From positions 1 to 58,279 of the forward strand of contig CAZKXX010000009.1 in NCBI GenBank assembly GCA_964556705.1: DNA of 58,279 nt. Reading direction: 5' to 3'. The stretch's first letter is position 1. Each line of letters begins with the position of its first letter. The notes beneath the pieces are model-generated. The model was given only the letters and a program-made list of their open reading frames with translations. It did no database searches and was not told the origin of the DNA. Both the position numbers and the translations under genes were made by a program. Below are positions 48,715 through 57,702 of the stretch, in pieces. This DNA comes from CAZKXX01 sp964556705. GTDB lineage: Bacteria; Acidobacteriota; Terriglobia; UBA7540.

Positions 48715-49605
48715 TCAGGCCACCTGTTTCTCGGCGACGTGTTCAACGCGGGAGTCCACGTAACGGGTGATACGCCGCAGGACGCGCGGGGTGATGGCCT
48801 GCACGGCGTCGCACTGGGGCTTGGCCGCGTCGAGCCGGTCGCTCGCCACCTCGATAATCAGCCCGTGCGCGCCGAATTCGATCGCGGATCGGCTCGCCCA
48901 CTCGACCATGGCCGCGACGCCCGTCGCGTGGCTCGGGTCCACAATGACGGGAAGGAACGTCTGCTCGCGCACGGCGGGAATCGCGTTCAGGTCGAGCGTG
49001 TTCCGGCTGTATTCGCCCGCCGCAAACGATTTGATCCCGCGCTCGCAGAGCACGATTTCGAGGTTGCCTTCGTTGGCGATGTATTCGGCCGCGCCCAGCC
49101 ACTCGCACAGGCTCGCCGCCATCCCTCGCTTGAGCAGCACCGGCTTGCCGCTGCGCCCCGCTTCAATCAGCAGCGGGTAGTTCTGCATGTTGCGCGAGCC
49201 GATCTGGAGCATGTCCGCGTAGCGGGCCACCTGCTCGACGAGCCGCGTGTCCATGACCTCCGTGACCACGGGCAGCCCGGTTTCATCCGCGGCCTCGCGC
49301 AGGATTTTCAAGCCTTCGAGCCCCAGCCCCTGAAAGTCGTGCGGTGACGTGCGCGGCTTGTAAGCGCCGCCGCGCAGCATGTCCGCGCCGGAGTGTTTGA
49401 CCTCGCGCGCGACTTCGAGCGTCTGCGCGCGGCTTTCCACCGCGCACGGCCCGGCGATCACCACCGGCCGCTCGGCGCCGAACCGAACGGGCCCGACCTC
49501 CACCACCCGCGTCTGCGAGGCGCCGTAGCGCGGGTTAGTGGCTCGGCTGATGAGCGGGCAGATGCGCGGAATGTCTTCAATGACGACCTTGCCGGCGATC
49601 TTCAT
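48715..49605 (-). CDS. aroF: 3-deoxy-7-phosphoheptulonate (DAHP) synthase, type I-beta
   Basis: This enzyme joins phosphoenolpyruvate and erythrose-4-phosphate as the first step of the shikimate pathway. The 296-residue TIM barrel has VVIAGPCAVESRAQTL, LRGGAYKPRTSPHDFQGLG, LQIGSRNMQNYPLL, VLLKRGMAASLCEWLGAAEY and PVIVDPSHATG. The N-terminal leader of about 35 residues is too short for the usual ferredoxin-like feedback domain, so feedback inhibition may be lost. GGAAGGA lies before ATG 49605. The spacer upstream holds a 9-bp hairpin (49648-49670) and a CCCCGCGGGG palindrome. Confidence 0.93.
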   Translation of the reverse strand: MKIAGKVVIEDIPRICPLISRATNPRYGASQTRVVEVGPVRFGAERPVVIAGPCAVESRAQTLEVAREVKHSGADMLRGGAYKPRTSPHDFQGLGLEGLKILREAADETGLPVVTEVMDTRLVEQVARYADMLQIGSRNMQNYPLLIEAGRSGKPVLLKRGMAASLCEWLGAAEYIANEGNLEIVLCERGIKSFAAGEYSRNTLDLNAIPAVREQTFLPVIVDPSHATGVAAMVEWASRSAIEFGAHGLIIEVASDRLDAAKPQCDAVQAITPRVLRRITRYVDSRVEHVAEKQVA

Positions 49606-49703
49606 GGCAGTCCTTCCTTCCCACAGGATGAGCCGGCGCGGGGAGCCGGGGACGGCCCGCAGCCGTGCCCGGCCCCGCGGGGCGGGGTCGGTTCGCGCGT
49701 TCC

Positions 49704-50225
49704 TCAGGCGGCGGCTTTCTCCCGCTCGCCCTCGTCGCCGTTCCGCGACGGCGTCTCGAAGATCGCCATCGCCTCGATTTCGATCAACAGGTCGGGCCGG
49801 CAGAGAATCGCCTGGATGCCGGTCGAGGCCGGAAGCGGCGCAAGCCCCTGCTCCTGGAAGAACTGGGCGCGAATCCGGTTGAACTCCGCGTAGTCGCGCT
49901 CGATGTCGCGCAGGTAGCAGGTGGTGCGAACCACGTCCTTCCAGGTCGCGCCTTCGGCTTCGAGCAGGGCGGTGATGTTCTGGTAGGTCCGCCAGGCCTG
50001 GGCGCCGAAGTCCCCGACGTGAACGGTGCGGCCCTCCTCATCCACGCTGGCCGTGCCGGAGATGAGCAGGATGGTGACACCTTTGATGTCCAGGCGCAGC
50101 CCGCGGGAAAACGCCGAGCCGTACGCGGGGGCTTCGTTCAACGCTTGGGGCGCGCTGATGGCCTTCTTGGGAATCGGTTTGTGCAGCAATTCGGCCGGTT
50201 CAGCGGCCAAGTTTCGCAGACTCAT
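49704..50225 (-). CDS. RidA/YjgF-family protein
   Basis: RidA proteins deaminate reactive enamine/imine intermediates made by PLP enzymes. The 173-residue protein has the trimer fold pattern LLISGTASVDEEGRTV, DFGAQAWRTYQNITALLEAEG, DVVRTTCYLRD and the region with the usual catalytic arginine (LLIEIEAMA follows it). The arginine of the classical IPxxR motif is read as CRPDLL, so it may belong to an Rid2-3-like group. It overlaps the propeller gene upstream by 26 bp and has AAGGAGG 10 nt before ATG 50225. Confidence 0.87.
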   Translation of the reverse strand: MSLRNLAAEPAELLHKPIPKKAISAPQALNEAPAYGSAFSRGLRLDIKGVTILLISGTASVDEEGRTVHVGDFGAQAWRTYQNITALLEAEGATWKDVVRTTCYLRDIERDYAEFNRIRAQFFQEQGLAPLPASTGIQAILCRPDLLIEIEAMAIFETPSRNGDEGEREKAAA

Positions 50226-51345
50226 AGAGCTGTCCCTCCTTATGGGGTTCCCGGATGCCGTGGCTCAAACCCTTGGCGGTGGCAATCCAGACGTCCTCGC
50301 CATCGAAATCCATGTTGAGGATGTAATTGTGCGCGAGGGTCGTGGGTGTTTCGAGCGTGGTCTTCGTGCCGTCGGGCCAGGTGATGAGGACTTCACCCAG
50401 ACCGGTCTTCTCGTTGGGCCGGTAACTGACCCAGGTGTTGGTCTTGAAGTTGAGATAGCTCAACCCCTTGTCCGTGCACGCCCAGACTTCATCGCGGCGC
50501 GCCTTGGGCGCGTTGATGAAATCGGAAATCAGGCCGCTGTCCTTGGAAAGATAGTTGTGCCAGTTGCGGCCATCGTAGCCCGTCAGGCCAAAATAGGTGG
50601 AGCCCCACGCCATCTTCGTGTCGGGATTCCAGGCGATGTTCGAGACGATGATGTGAATGAGCCCCTGGTTCTTGAAGAGGACAAGTTCCATTTCCTCGTC
50701 GGGATCGGTGTAAGCCTTCATCCAGTCGCCGGCGATGTCGTACTCGATCATTCCGCCGCCCCACACCGCGAAGTACACCTTGCCGATCTCCGGTGCGGGA
50801 GCAACGCCATACGCCCACGGCTCGTGGAAGGGCGCGTTGAACTCGCTCCAGTTTCGCCACTCGCCGGTGCGCTGGTTGAAACGGCTGATGCCGGCCGTCG
50901 TCGCGATCCAGACGAACTCATCCTGAATGCCCACGCCGTAGATGATGTCGTTGAGCAGGCCGCTGTTGAAGTTGGTGAAGTTCGTGAAGACGCCGCCGGA
51001 GAAGCGGCTGAGCCCGCCGAAGGTCCCGACCCAGAGGTCGCCGGTGTTCCGGTCGACGGCCAGCGCCATCACGACGCGATGCACCAGCCCGTCTTCGGGT
51101 TTGTACACGCGGCGAATCTTTCCGTCCTGAATCAGCACGAGCCCGTCTTCGGTCCCGGCCCAGACGCGGTCGCCGTCCACGGCGACGCAGAAGACTTTGT
51201 CGTCGGGCATGCCGTTCGCGACGGTGAAGTTTTCCCAGCGCGTGTAGAGGGGCGGCAGAGCGTTCGGTTCGGCGGCTCTCACGAGCGGCGCGGCGAGCAC
51301 CGCGGCGGCGGCGATCCACAGCGTCAGTCTCATCGGCGACTTCAT
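50200..51345 (-). CDS. Exported two-component-regulator-type beta-propeller protein
   Basis: The 381-residue protein has a signal peptide (RLTLWIAAAAVLAAPLVRA) and repeated propeller blades of the Reg_prop type (KVFCVAVDGDRVWAGTEDGL, DLWVGTFGGLSRFSGG, FVWIATTAGISRFN, EVWACTDKGLSYLN, DVWIATAKGLSHG). In known proteins such propellers sense polysaccharides or act as scaffolds. It has no kinase domain. GAGGAGA lies before ATG 51345, 38 bp after the cytochrome gene. Confidence 0.82.
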   Translation of the reverse strand: MKSPMRLTLWIAAAAVLAAPLVRAAEPNALPPLYTRWENFTVANGMPDDKVFCVAVDGDRVWAGTEDGLVLIQDGKIRRVYKPEDGLVHRVVMALAVDRNTGDLWVGTFGGLSRFSGGVFTNFTNFNSGLLNDIIYGVGIQDEFVWIATTAGISRFNQRTGEWRNWSEFNAPFHEPWAYGVAPAPEIGKVYFAVWGGGMIEYDIAGDWMKAYTDPDEEMELVLFKNQGLIHIIVSNIAWNPDTKMAWGSTYFGLTGYDGRNWHNYLSKDSGLISDFINAPKARRDEVWACTDKGLSYLNFKTNTWVSYRPNEKTGLGEVLITWPDGTKTTLETPTTLAHNYILNMDFDGEDVWIATAKGLSHGIREPHKEGQLYESAKLGR

Positions 51346-51383
51346 GGGCTTCTCCTCGGCTTCCGGCCGCCCCGGCGGCGGCG

Positions 51384-53453
51384 TTACAACGTCTTCAAAA
51401 ACTCAATCAGGTCCGTCAACTGCTCTTTCCTCAGGTCGGACGTCACGCCGTGCTGGTCGTGGTCGTTGAACACCGTCCAGATCTCCTCCAGCGTTTTCGC
51501 CTGCCCGTTGTGCAGGTAGGGGGCGCTGTCGTACACGCGGTCGAGCTGGGGGACGTCGAACGCCTTGATGGTGTCGTACTCGTTGGCCGAGCCGACGTCG
51601 GCGACCAGGCGGTTGGTCCCCTTCGAATCGAGCGGATGGCACGTCGCGCAGCGGTTCTGGACGGGAATCGGCGCGCCGTCATTCGTGAATTCGCGGAAGT
51701 AGATTTTCCGCCCGCGCTCCTGGGCATCGGTGAGTTCGCCGTCGGGCGCCAGATGCCGGTTCGGGCGCAACGGGATGGAATTAAGAAACGAAATGACGGC
51801 GCGAAGCTCCTCCGGGTTGAACCCTTCGGAACGGAACAGGAATTTGGCGATGCGCGGGCCGCACTGCGTGGCGAGGTCGGGATTGTGCGCGTTCCATTTG
51901 AAGGGCGCGGTATCGGCGATGCCGCGCAGCGTGCGGTTGTCCACACGGTCGCGGCCGAGTTGCGGCGTCTCCAGGTTCCACGCCAGGCCGTCCACGTGAT
52001 CATTCGGATGACACGTCGCGCAGGAGAACTGCCCCTGGAGGCAGTAGCTCGCGTCATTGAACAGCCGTTCGCCCCAGCGGCGCGGCGTGATGTGCTTCGG
52101 CCCGCCGAGATCAATCGTCTTCACCGTTCGCGAGCTGGCCAGATCGATCAAGCTGATCGAATCGTCGAGCCGGTTTGCGACGTAGGCGGTGCGGCCGTCA
52201 GGCGAAACGACGACGGCGCGCGGGTCGCTGCCGGTCGGGATGCGATGCGTCACAAAGTGCTGCGCCGAATCGGTCCGGTTCGCGAGCCATTCGAATTCGA
52301 CATGCAGCCCGGGAATGTGAGGCTTGGCGGACCCGCTGGCGTAAGTGATCCGGCCTTCGGGCAGAGGCGTGGCAAACCGGCGGGCTTCAGTGAGATTGCG
52401 GCCGGGACCGTCGGCCGGGCTCAACGCGTTCTTCAGAAACGCATTCAGCCGGAAAGTGTCAACCACCGAGACAAGGTTGGCTCCGGACGCGGAAATGAGA
52501 ACGGAACGGCCGTCGGGCGTGAACGCAGCCCCGTAGCCGTCGGCGTAGTAATAGTCAATGTCATCGAGCAACACTTGAACGACGCGCGTGCCGCGCTCCG
52601 ATTCGGGAGACGCGCCTTCCGGATAGACAATCGCCATTCCATGCGTGACCACCCAGCCCTGCTCGACGCGGATGAGCGGGCCGAGATTTTTGGGCCGGGT
52701 CGCGGGCACAATCAGGTAGCCGCCCTCCGGCCCCGGCGCTTCGGCGATGTGCCGCAACACGATGACGCCGGGTATCAGCACGCGCTCGCGCACCACCTGC
52801 CGCGTCGCGTCGATAATCGTGAGTTCGGAAACCGGCGGCTCGTCGTAAGGTCCGAGATGCGGCAGGACGTTTGAGACGTAGATGCGCTTGCCGTCGCGCG
52901 AGCGGGCGAGATGATGCGGCGAGCGGTGCGCGGACAGCCGCTTCACCTCTCGGCCCGATTCAAGGTCAATGACCGAGACGTTGTCGGACGTATGGTTCGC
53001 GACGTAAAGAAACTTGCCGGCTGCGTCGGTGACGACTCCCACCGGCCCCCAGCCCGTTTCCATCGTGCGGCGGACCTCGAGCGTCGCCGCGTCAATCTCG
53101 CTCACCGTGTCGTCCCATTCGTTCGAGACGTAGATGGTTTTCGCGTCCGGCGAAAGCGCGAGTGAGCGAGGCCGATGCCCCACACTCACACGTCCCGTAA
53201 CACGTTCACTGCGCATGTCCACGACGAGCAGGGCGTCGATCCCCTCGCAGACCACGTAGAGCTTGCTCCCATCGGGCGAGAGCGCCATTTCGCCGGGATC
53301 CAGGTAAGCGGGTTCGCTTTCAAGCTCCGCCTGAGCGGGCGCGGCGGCCACGCGCGGTGCCGAAAAGCGCAGGGCCACGAGAACGGCCAGGCCGAGCAAG
53401 GCGAGTGAAAGCATGACGCGCGCTTTTCTCACGACGTGGGGTCGCTCGTTCAC
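51384..53453 (-). CDS. YVTN beta-propeller fused to a diheme cytochrome c
   Basis: The 689-residue exported protein has an N-terminal membrane/signal segment (LSLALLGLAVLVALRF), then YVTN-type propeller blades (KLYVVCEGIDALLVVDMRSE, KTIYVSNEWDDTVSEIDAAT, FLYVANHTSDNVSVIDLESG). A cytochrome c peroxidase/MauG-like C-terminus has haem motifs CATCH at C478 and C602. It starts at GTG 53453, overlapping the CRTAC1 stop as GTGA. The frame stays open further upstream but that is a shadow. Such proteins handle electrons in the periplasm; the donor and acceptor are unknown. Confidence 0.87.
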   Translation of the reverse strand: MNERPHVVRKARVMLSLALLGLAVLVALRFSAPRVAAAPAQAELESEPAYLDPGEMALSPDGSKLYVVCEGIDALLVVDMRSERVTGRVSVGHRPRSLALSPDAKTIYVSNEWDDTVSEIDAATLEVRRTMETGWGPVGVVTDAAGKFLYVANHTSDNVSVIDLESGREVKRLSAHRSPHHLARSRDGKRIYVSNVLPHLGPYDEPPVSELTIIDATRQVVRERVLIPGVIVLRHIAEAPGPEGGYLIVPATRPKNLGPLIRVEQGWVVTHGMAIVYPEGASPESERGTRVVQVLLDDIDYYYADGYGAAFTPDGRSVLISASGANLVSVVDTFRLNAFLKNALSPADGPGRNLTEARRFATPLPEGRITYASGSAKPHIPGLHVEFEWLANRTDSAQHFVTHRIPTGSDPRAVVVSPDGRTAYVANRLDDSISLIDLASSRTVKTIDLGGPKHITPRRWGERLFNDASYCLQGQFSCATCHPNDHVDGLAWNLETPQLGRDRVDNRTLRGIADTAPFKWNAHNPDLATQCGPRIAKFLFRSEGFNPEELRAVISFLNSIPLRPNRHLAPDGELTDAQERGRKIYFREFTNDGAPIPVQNRCATCHPLDSKGTNRLVADVGSANEYDTIKAFDVPQLDRVYDSAPYLHNGQAKTLEEIWTVFNDHDQHGVTSDLRKEQLTDLIEFLKTL

Positions 53454-55174
53454 GGGTTCACCTTCGCGGGCGGCTTGGCAGCCGCGATCGCCGGCGTGCC
53501 GTCCGGCTCGGTGACGGTCAGGATTTGATTGGCCCGGACGTTTTCGAGTGTCTGCGTGATGCCGCTCGGCCAGTGAATGACGAGCCTCTCCACGAGGCGG
53601 CGCGGCCCGAGACCGAAATGCACGCGCGGGTCCCCTTGCGAAAGGTAGCCGGAATGCGAGACCGATTCCTGCACCTGGCGAAGGTCTCCGGCCACGGCTT
53701 CGATGCGCGCGCCGAAGCCGTCGCGGTTGCTCTTGGTCCCTACGAGCTTCAGCTTCAGCCAGTTCAGGCGCGCGCCCTCGGGAGGCACGTTGCGGATGAG
53801 CACGCCCGGCGTGCCGAGGTTGACGATGAAGCCGTCGAGGTAGCCGTCGTTGTCGTAGTCGGCGAAGCATCCGCCGCGCCCGATGTGTTTGGCGCGGAAG
53901 TAGCCGCCCGCCTGCGCGGAGACGTCCACGAAGGTCCCGTCGCCCCTGTTGCGGTGTAGCGAGTCCTCCATCGGCACCATCCAGTGGAGCCCGCCGTTGA
54001 CGATGAAAATGTCTTTCCAGCCGTCGTTGTCGAAATCGAAGAAGCCGTTGCCCCAGGCCACGTACTGCGCGGAGTTTTCCGCCATGCCGGATTCGACCGT
54101 GGTGTCGAGGAAATAGGGATGCTCGCCCGCGGGATTCAGGAACAGGCGGTGGTAGCGCATGTCGGAAACGAACAGGTCGGACCAGCCGTCGTTGTTGTAG
54201 TCGCCGAAGATGGGGCCCATGGAGGAGGTGCCTTCGCCGTGTGCGCCGAAGGCGGCGTTCACTTCGTGCGCGACATTCGTAAAGGTCCCGTCGCCGCGGT
54301 TATGGTAGAGATAGCTCTCCATGGTGTCGTTGGCGACGTAAACGTCCGGCCAGCCGTCGTTGTTGTAGTCGCCGACGGTGACGCCCATCGCGCGCCCCAG
54401 CGGGTTGGCGATGCCGGCTTTCTCGGAAACGTCTTCGAACCTCCCGTCGCCGTTGTTTCGGAACAGGCGGTCCGCTACTCCCTCGTAGTCGAGCGGGCCC
54501 GGGAAGCCGTCCGCCGTGAAGTAACGCATCTTGGCGTTGGGGTCGAAATCGAGGTAGTTGCTCACGTAGAGGTCGAGCAGACCGTCGCGGTCATAATCGA
54601 AGAAAACGACGCCGACGCCGAAGTGCGGATTCTCGACGCCGGCTTTCGCCGTGACGTCGGTAAAAGTCCCGTCACCGTTGTTGTGGTACAGTACGGAGGA
54701 CTTGTAGTTGGTGATGTAGATGTCCGCGAAGCCGTCGTTGTCGTAGTCGCCCACCGTCACGCCCATGCCGAAGTCCTTTCCCGGCACGCCGGCTTCTTCG
54801 GTCACGTCTGTAAACGTTCCGTCCCCGTTGTTGCGGTAGAGTTTGTTGGTGGCGTTTTCGCCCTCGGGACGCGAAAACTTCGTGACGCCTTCCATATAGC
54901 GCCCGCTCAGGACGTATAAATCGAGATGCCCGTCGTTGTTGTAGTCGAACCAGGCACAGCCGGAGCCCGTCGCTTCCATAATCGAACTGAGCCGGCGCTC
55001 GCCGAAGGAGTGTTTGAAGTCGATGCCGGACTGCGCCGTGACGTCTTCGTAAGCGGGAAGGGGATGAGGCGCGGGCACACTCGGGCGGCTGCTCTGCCCG
55101 TGGAATTTCGCCGGCGCGGCGAGCAGCGCGGCCAGGGCGAGGCTGATAGAAATGATGGCTGTCGGTCTCTTCAT
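53450..55174 (-). CDS. CRTAC1-family protein (FG-GAP/VCBS repeats with ASPIC/UnbV domain)
   Basis: The 574-residue exported protein has a signal peptide (TAIISISLALAALLAAPA). At least seven FG-GAP repeats carry Asp-rich calcium loops (FDYNNDGHLDLYV, GDYDNDGFADIYI, FDYDRDGLLDLYV, GDYNNDGWPDVYV, ADYDNDGYLDGFI). A C-terminal ASPIC/UnbV domain follows (VESVSHSGYLSQGDPRVHFGLG appears in part as SHSGYLSQGDPRVHFG). Such proteins often sit beside periplasmic redox enzymes. ATG 55174 starts it 8 bp after the preceding gene, and it overlaps the cytochrome gene by GTGA. Confidence 0.88.
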   Translation of the reverse strand: MKRPTAIISISLALAALLAAPAKFHGQSSRPSVPAPHPLPAYEDVTAQSGIDFKHSFGERRLSSIMEATGSGCAWFDYNNDGHLDLYVLSGRYMEGVTKFSRPEGENATNKLYRNNGDGTFTDVTEEAGVPGKDFGMGVTVGDYDNDGFADIYITNYKSSVLYHNNGDGTFTDVTAKAGVENPHFGVGVVFFDYDRDGLLDLYVSNYLDFDPNAKMRYFTADGFPGPLDYEGVADRLFRNNGDGRFEDVSEKAGIANPLGRAMGVTVGDYNNDGWPDVYVANDTMESYLYHNRGDGTFTNVAHEVNAAFGAHGEGTSSMGPIFGDYNNDGWSDLFVSDMRYHRLFLNPAGEHPYFLDTTVESGMAENSAQYVAWGNGFFDFDNDGWKDIFIVNGGLHWMVPMEDSLHRNRGDGTFVDVSAQAGGYFRAKHIGRGGCFADYDNDGYLDGFIVNLGTPGVLIRNVPPEGARLNWLKLKLVGTKSNRDGFGARIEAVAGDLRQVQESVSHSGYLSQGDPRVHFGLGPRRLVERLVIHWPSGITQTLENVRANQILTVTEPDGTPAIAAAKPPAKVNP

Positions 55175-55182
55175 CGTCAATC

Positions 55183-56604
55183 TCAATGCGCCTTGCGGGG
55201 CGGCAACGTCACACCCAGCGGCGTGGGAGTATCGAAGCGCCGCAGCGTGAGCGGCCAGCGGTTCGGCGGCGTGACACCCTTGTCTTCGTGGCAGCCGACG
55301 CAGCCGCGCTCTTCGCCGGCCCGTGCCCAGATCCAACTGTGCTGCGCGCGGATCACCTGCTGGCCGTTGTCCAGCAGCTCGAACCGCACCGGGCGGTCCG
55401 GCGGCACGGCGATGTAGAACGACCCGTCCTCTTCCACCGGCGCCTGGCCGAGGACGATCTCGCGGTTGGTCTGAGCGTCCAGAGCGATAACGCGAACGGC
55501 CGCGATGCGCGTCGAGATGCGGCCGCCGGCCATCTCCGCAGCGTGGTAGCTGTCGATCCCGATGAAATATCCCGCCGGGTCGCTGGCACTGGCCGTGCTC
55601 CAGTACCAGCGCGGGACGGGCTGCGGCTTGACCGCGACGGGCTGGAGGCTCGAGTACTGTGGGTCGCGAAAGACGAGTTCGGCTGTGCCGCGCGCTTCGT
55701 CGAGCGCGTAGAGGTCAAACCGCGGCGTTCCCGACTGGCGCGCCACGATCAGCCGGCCGTCCGCGAGCGGCCGCGGCGTCCCGCTCACCGCCGCCGGGTC
55801 TCCCAGCGGCGAGTTGTGGAGTTCACCCCGCTGGATCCACGCCAGTGTCCCGCCCGGCGAGGAGCCCGGAACATTCGCCTTGATGAAGACCACGGAACCG
55901 TCCGCCATCTCGACCGCGTCGGAGCGCGCCGCGCGGTGCTCGTGGTCGCAGCGCAGGGAAGCGAGCGCCGTGCCGTCATGGCGGAGCACGTAAAGCTCGC
56001 GCGAGCCCGTCGCGGCGGCTTCCGCGCGCAGCGGATAGTCCGCGCTGACCAGGATGCGGCCGTCGCGCAGGACCGTTTCGACCAGGAAATTCCCGGGACC
56101 GAAAGTGATGGGATGGGCGTCAGAGCCATTGCGCTTCGCAACGTGGACCTGCCAGCCCGCGGGAGTGGAACACGAGAAGGTGATGTGGTCCCGTGCCAGG
56201 TACGCCGGCCGCACGCAGTCCCGTTCCATCGCGGTGACGCGCCGTTTTCCCGAGCCGTCCGTGTTCATCTCCCAGACGGCCCAGGTCGCGCCCTCGCGCT
56301 CCTGCGCGGCGAAGAGCACGCGTTTTCCGTCACTGGAAATCTGGGGGTCGGCGACAGCGAAAAAGTCGGGCGTGAGGTTTTCGACTTCGCGGCCCGGCGC
56401 GCTCAGGCGCGCGAGCCGGCTGCCCTGCGGAAAGCGACCCCGGACATCGCCCGCCGCGAACACCGGCGCCTGCACGAACACGAGGTCGGTGGAGGTCGGT
56501 TCGGGATTCGGTCCTGACGGGGCCTGGCTACGCTGCGTTTCCCCGGAGAGTGTGAAGGCAATGAAGCTCGCCAGGGTGACGAGGCTGAGCCGAAAAAAAG
56601 ACAT
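55183..56604 (-). CDS. HzsA-related exported monohaem cytochrome
   Basis: The 473-residue protein has a signal peptide (FRLSLVTLASFIAFTLSG), a TolB/WD40-like propeller (DPQISSDGKRVLFAAQ, GRILVSADYPLRAEA) and a C-terminal segment typical of proteins related to the hydrazine synthase alpha middle domain: APVEEDGSFYIAVPPDRPVRF, SWIWARAGEERGCVGCHEDK with one haem-binding CVGCH at C435. True hydrazine synthase is an anammox enzyme; this relative is shorter, and most such homologues have no known reaction. GAGGAG lies 5 nt before ATG 56604. It heads the three-gene cytochrome/CRTAC1 string. Confidence 0.83.
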   Translation of the reverse strand: MSFFRLSLVTLASFIAFTLSGETQRSQAPSGPNPEPTSTDLVFVQAPVFAAGDVRGRFPQGSRLARLSAPGREVENLTPDFFAVADPQISSDGKRVLFAAQEREGATWAVWEMNTDGSGKRRVTAMERDCVRPAYLARDHITFSCSTPAGWQVHVAKRNGSDAHPITFGPGNFLVETVLRDGRILVSADYPLRAEAAATGSRELYVLRHDGTALASLRCDHEHRAARSDAVEMADGSVVFIKANVPGSSPGGTLAWIQRGELHNSPLGDPAAVSGTPRPLADGRLIVARQSGTPRFDLYALDEARGTAELVFRDPQYSSLQPVAVKPQPVPRWYWSTASASDPAGYFIGIDSYHAAEMAGGRISTRIAAVRVIALDAQTNREIVLGQAPVEEDGSFYIAVPPDRPVRFELLDNGQQVIRAQHSWIWARAGEERGCVGCHEDKGVTPPNRWPLTLRRFDTPTPLGVTLPPRKAH

Positions 56605-56965
56605 CGAACTCCTCAGCTTCAGTTGGTCGGATGCGAGGGGAGTCGTTGCTCTCGGCCCGTCTATCGAGATTTCGGGCGGAGCGGTTTAGCTTTGGTGGAG
56701 TCCGTTTCTTGTCTTGACTCCCCCCTGACCATTCACCCAGACGCAGGGTGGAGGTTAAAGACCGATGGAGGGCGTGTCGATGCGAACGGGCAGCGATCAG
56801 ACTGCGCGCCGTCAATCTCCCAAAACTAATTGCTTTTAGTCAGGCACCTAGTGTCCTGACGAGATGCGCACAACACTGACGGGCTAGGACAGCGTGTCAG
56901 CGGACAAGAAGTTGCGCGTCGGGAGCGCTGCAGGACGGAGGGAAAGAATCGGAGCAGCCGCCGCG
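56605..56965. other. 361-bp intergenic region
   Basis: No gene is seen between the HzsA-related gene and the Crp/Fnr gene. A 6-bp inverted repeat GTCAGG/CCTGAC (56839-56860, 10-nt loop) and an ACTAA/TTAGT pair (56824-56840) could end the Crp/Fnr transcript. The promoter of the HzsA-related gene should lie at about 56610-56680, but no consensus hexamers stand out, so it may need an activator. Confidence 0.4.
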
Positions 56966-57658
56966 TCAGCGTTGCGCGGCGGCTTCCAAGCCCTGAAGAT
57001 TCTGGATGACAACCCGGCGGCCGCGCGCCTCCAGCACCTGCTCTTTGCGCAATGCGCTGAGCGTGCGGCTGACGGTTTCGGGAGAAAGTTCGAGGATCTC
57101 GCTGATCTCCTGCCGGGAAAAAGGAAGGTGCAGGTTGTACGGCGGTGTGGGTGAATCGCTCTCCGAGTGCACCAGGGAAAGCAGCAGCGTCGCCACTTTC
57201 ATGCGCGCGTCCTTGAAGCTGAGGTCGGTCACCTGAGTCCGCACGCGCGAGACCTCGCCCACCAGGAAGCGGACCATGCCCAGCGAGATATCCGGATTGT
57301 CGTGCAGAAAGCGGAGGAACTCCTCGCGCGGCGCTGAACAGATTTCGCAGTCGCGCAGCGTCACAGCGGTGAGCGGATAGTTCGGCTCGGTCAACGCTTC
57401 GAGTCCGAACAATTCTCCGGGGAAGAGAACGCGGGTGATGCGGTCCTTGCCGTTCTCCAGCGACTTCACGATTTTGACGAGGCCGCCGTGCAGCGCGAAG
57501 ACGTGCTGGGCGGCCCCGCCCTCGAAAAACAGGATCTGGGCGCGGCGGTAGCGCGCGGGACGGAAGACGCATCCCAGCCGGGCGATCTGTTCCGAAGTCA
57601 GACCGCGGAAGAGCAGGCTCTTCAAAACCGGGCAGTCCGAGCATACCGACTTGGTCAT
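56966..57658 (-). CDS. Crp/Fnr-family transcription regulator
   Basis: The 230-residue protein has an N-terminal cyclic-nucleotide-binding-type barrel (LFFEGGAAQHVFALHGGLVKI, FPGELFGLEALTE) and a C-terminal winged helix with recognition helix RQEISEILELSPETVSRTL. Cysteines C6 and C9 (VCSDC) plus C30 recall the Fe-S site of FNR, but the spacing to the third cysteine differs, so oxygen sensing is uncertain. It could regulate the cytochrome cluster downstream. ATG 57658 starts it 44 bp after citrate synthase. Confidence 0.9.
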   Translation of the reverse strand: MTKSVCSDCPVLKSLLFRGLTSEQIARLGCVFRPARYRRAQILFFEGGAAQHVFALHGGLVKIVKSLENGKDRITRVLFPGELFGLEALTEPNYPLTAVTLRDCEICSAPREEFLRFLHDNPDISLGMVRFLVGEVSRVRTQVTDLSFKDARMKVATLLLSLVHSESDSPTPPYNLHLPFSRQEISEILELSPETVSRTLSALRKEQVLEARGRRVVIQNLQGLEAAAQR

Positions 57659-57702
57659 GGGAGCACCGACTTCCTTTCGTCCTCCGTCCCGCGCCCGCCG
57701 GC

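Noticed and set aside
53454..53870. N-terminal extension of the YVTN-cytochrome gene
   Set aside because: Arg-rich shadow of the CRTAC1 gene; the signal peptide begins after GTG 53453.
55183..56604. Hydrazine synthase and anammox metabolism
   Set aside because: Only the HzsA-like middle segment and one haem motif are present; the beta/gamma subunits and other anammox genes are absent.
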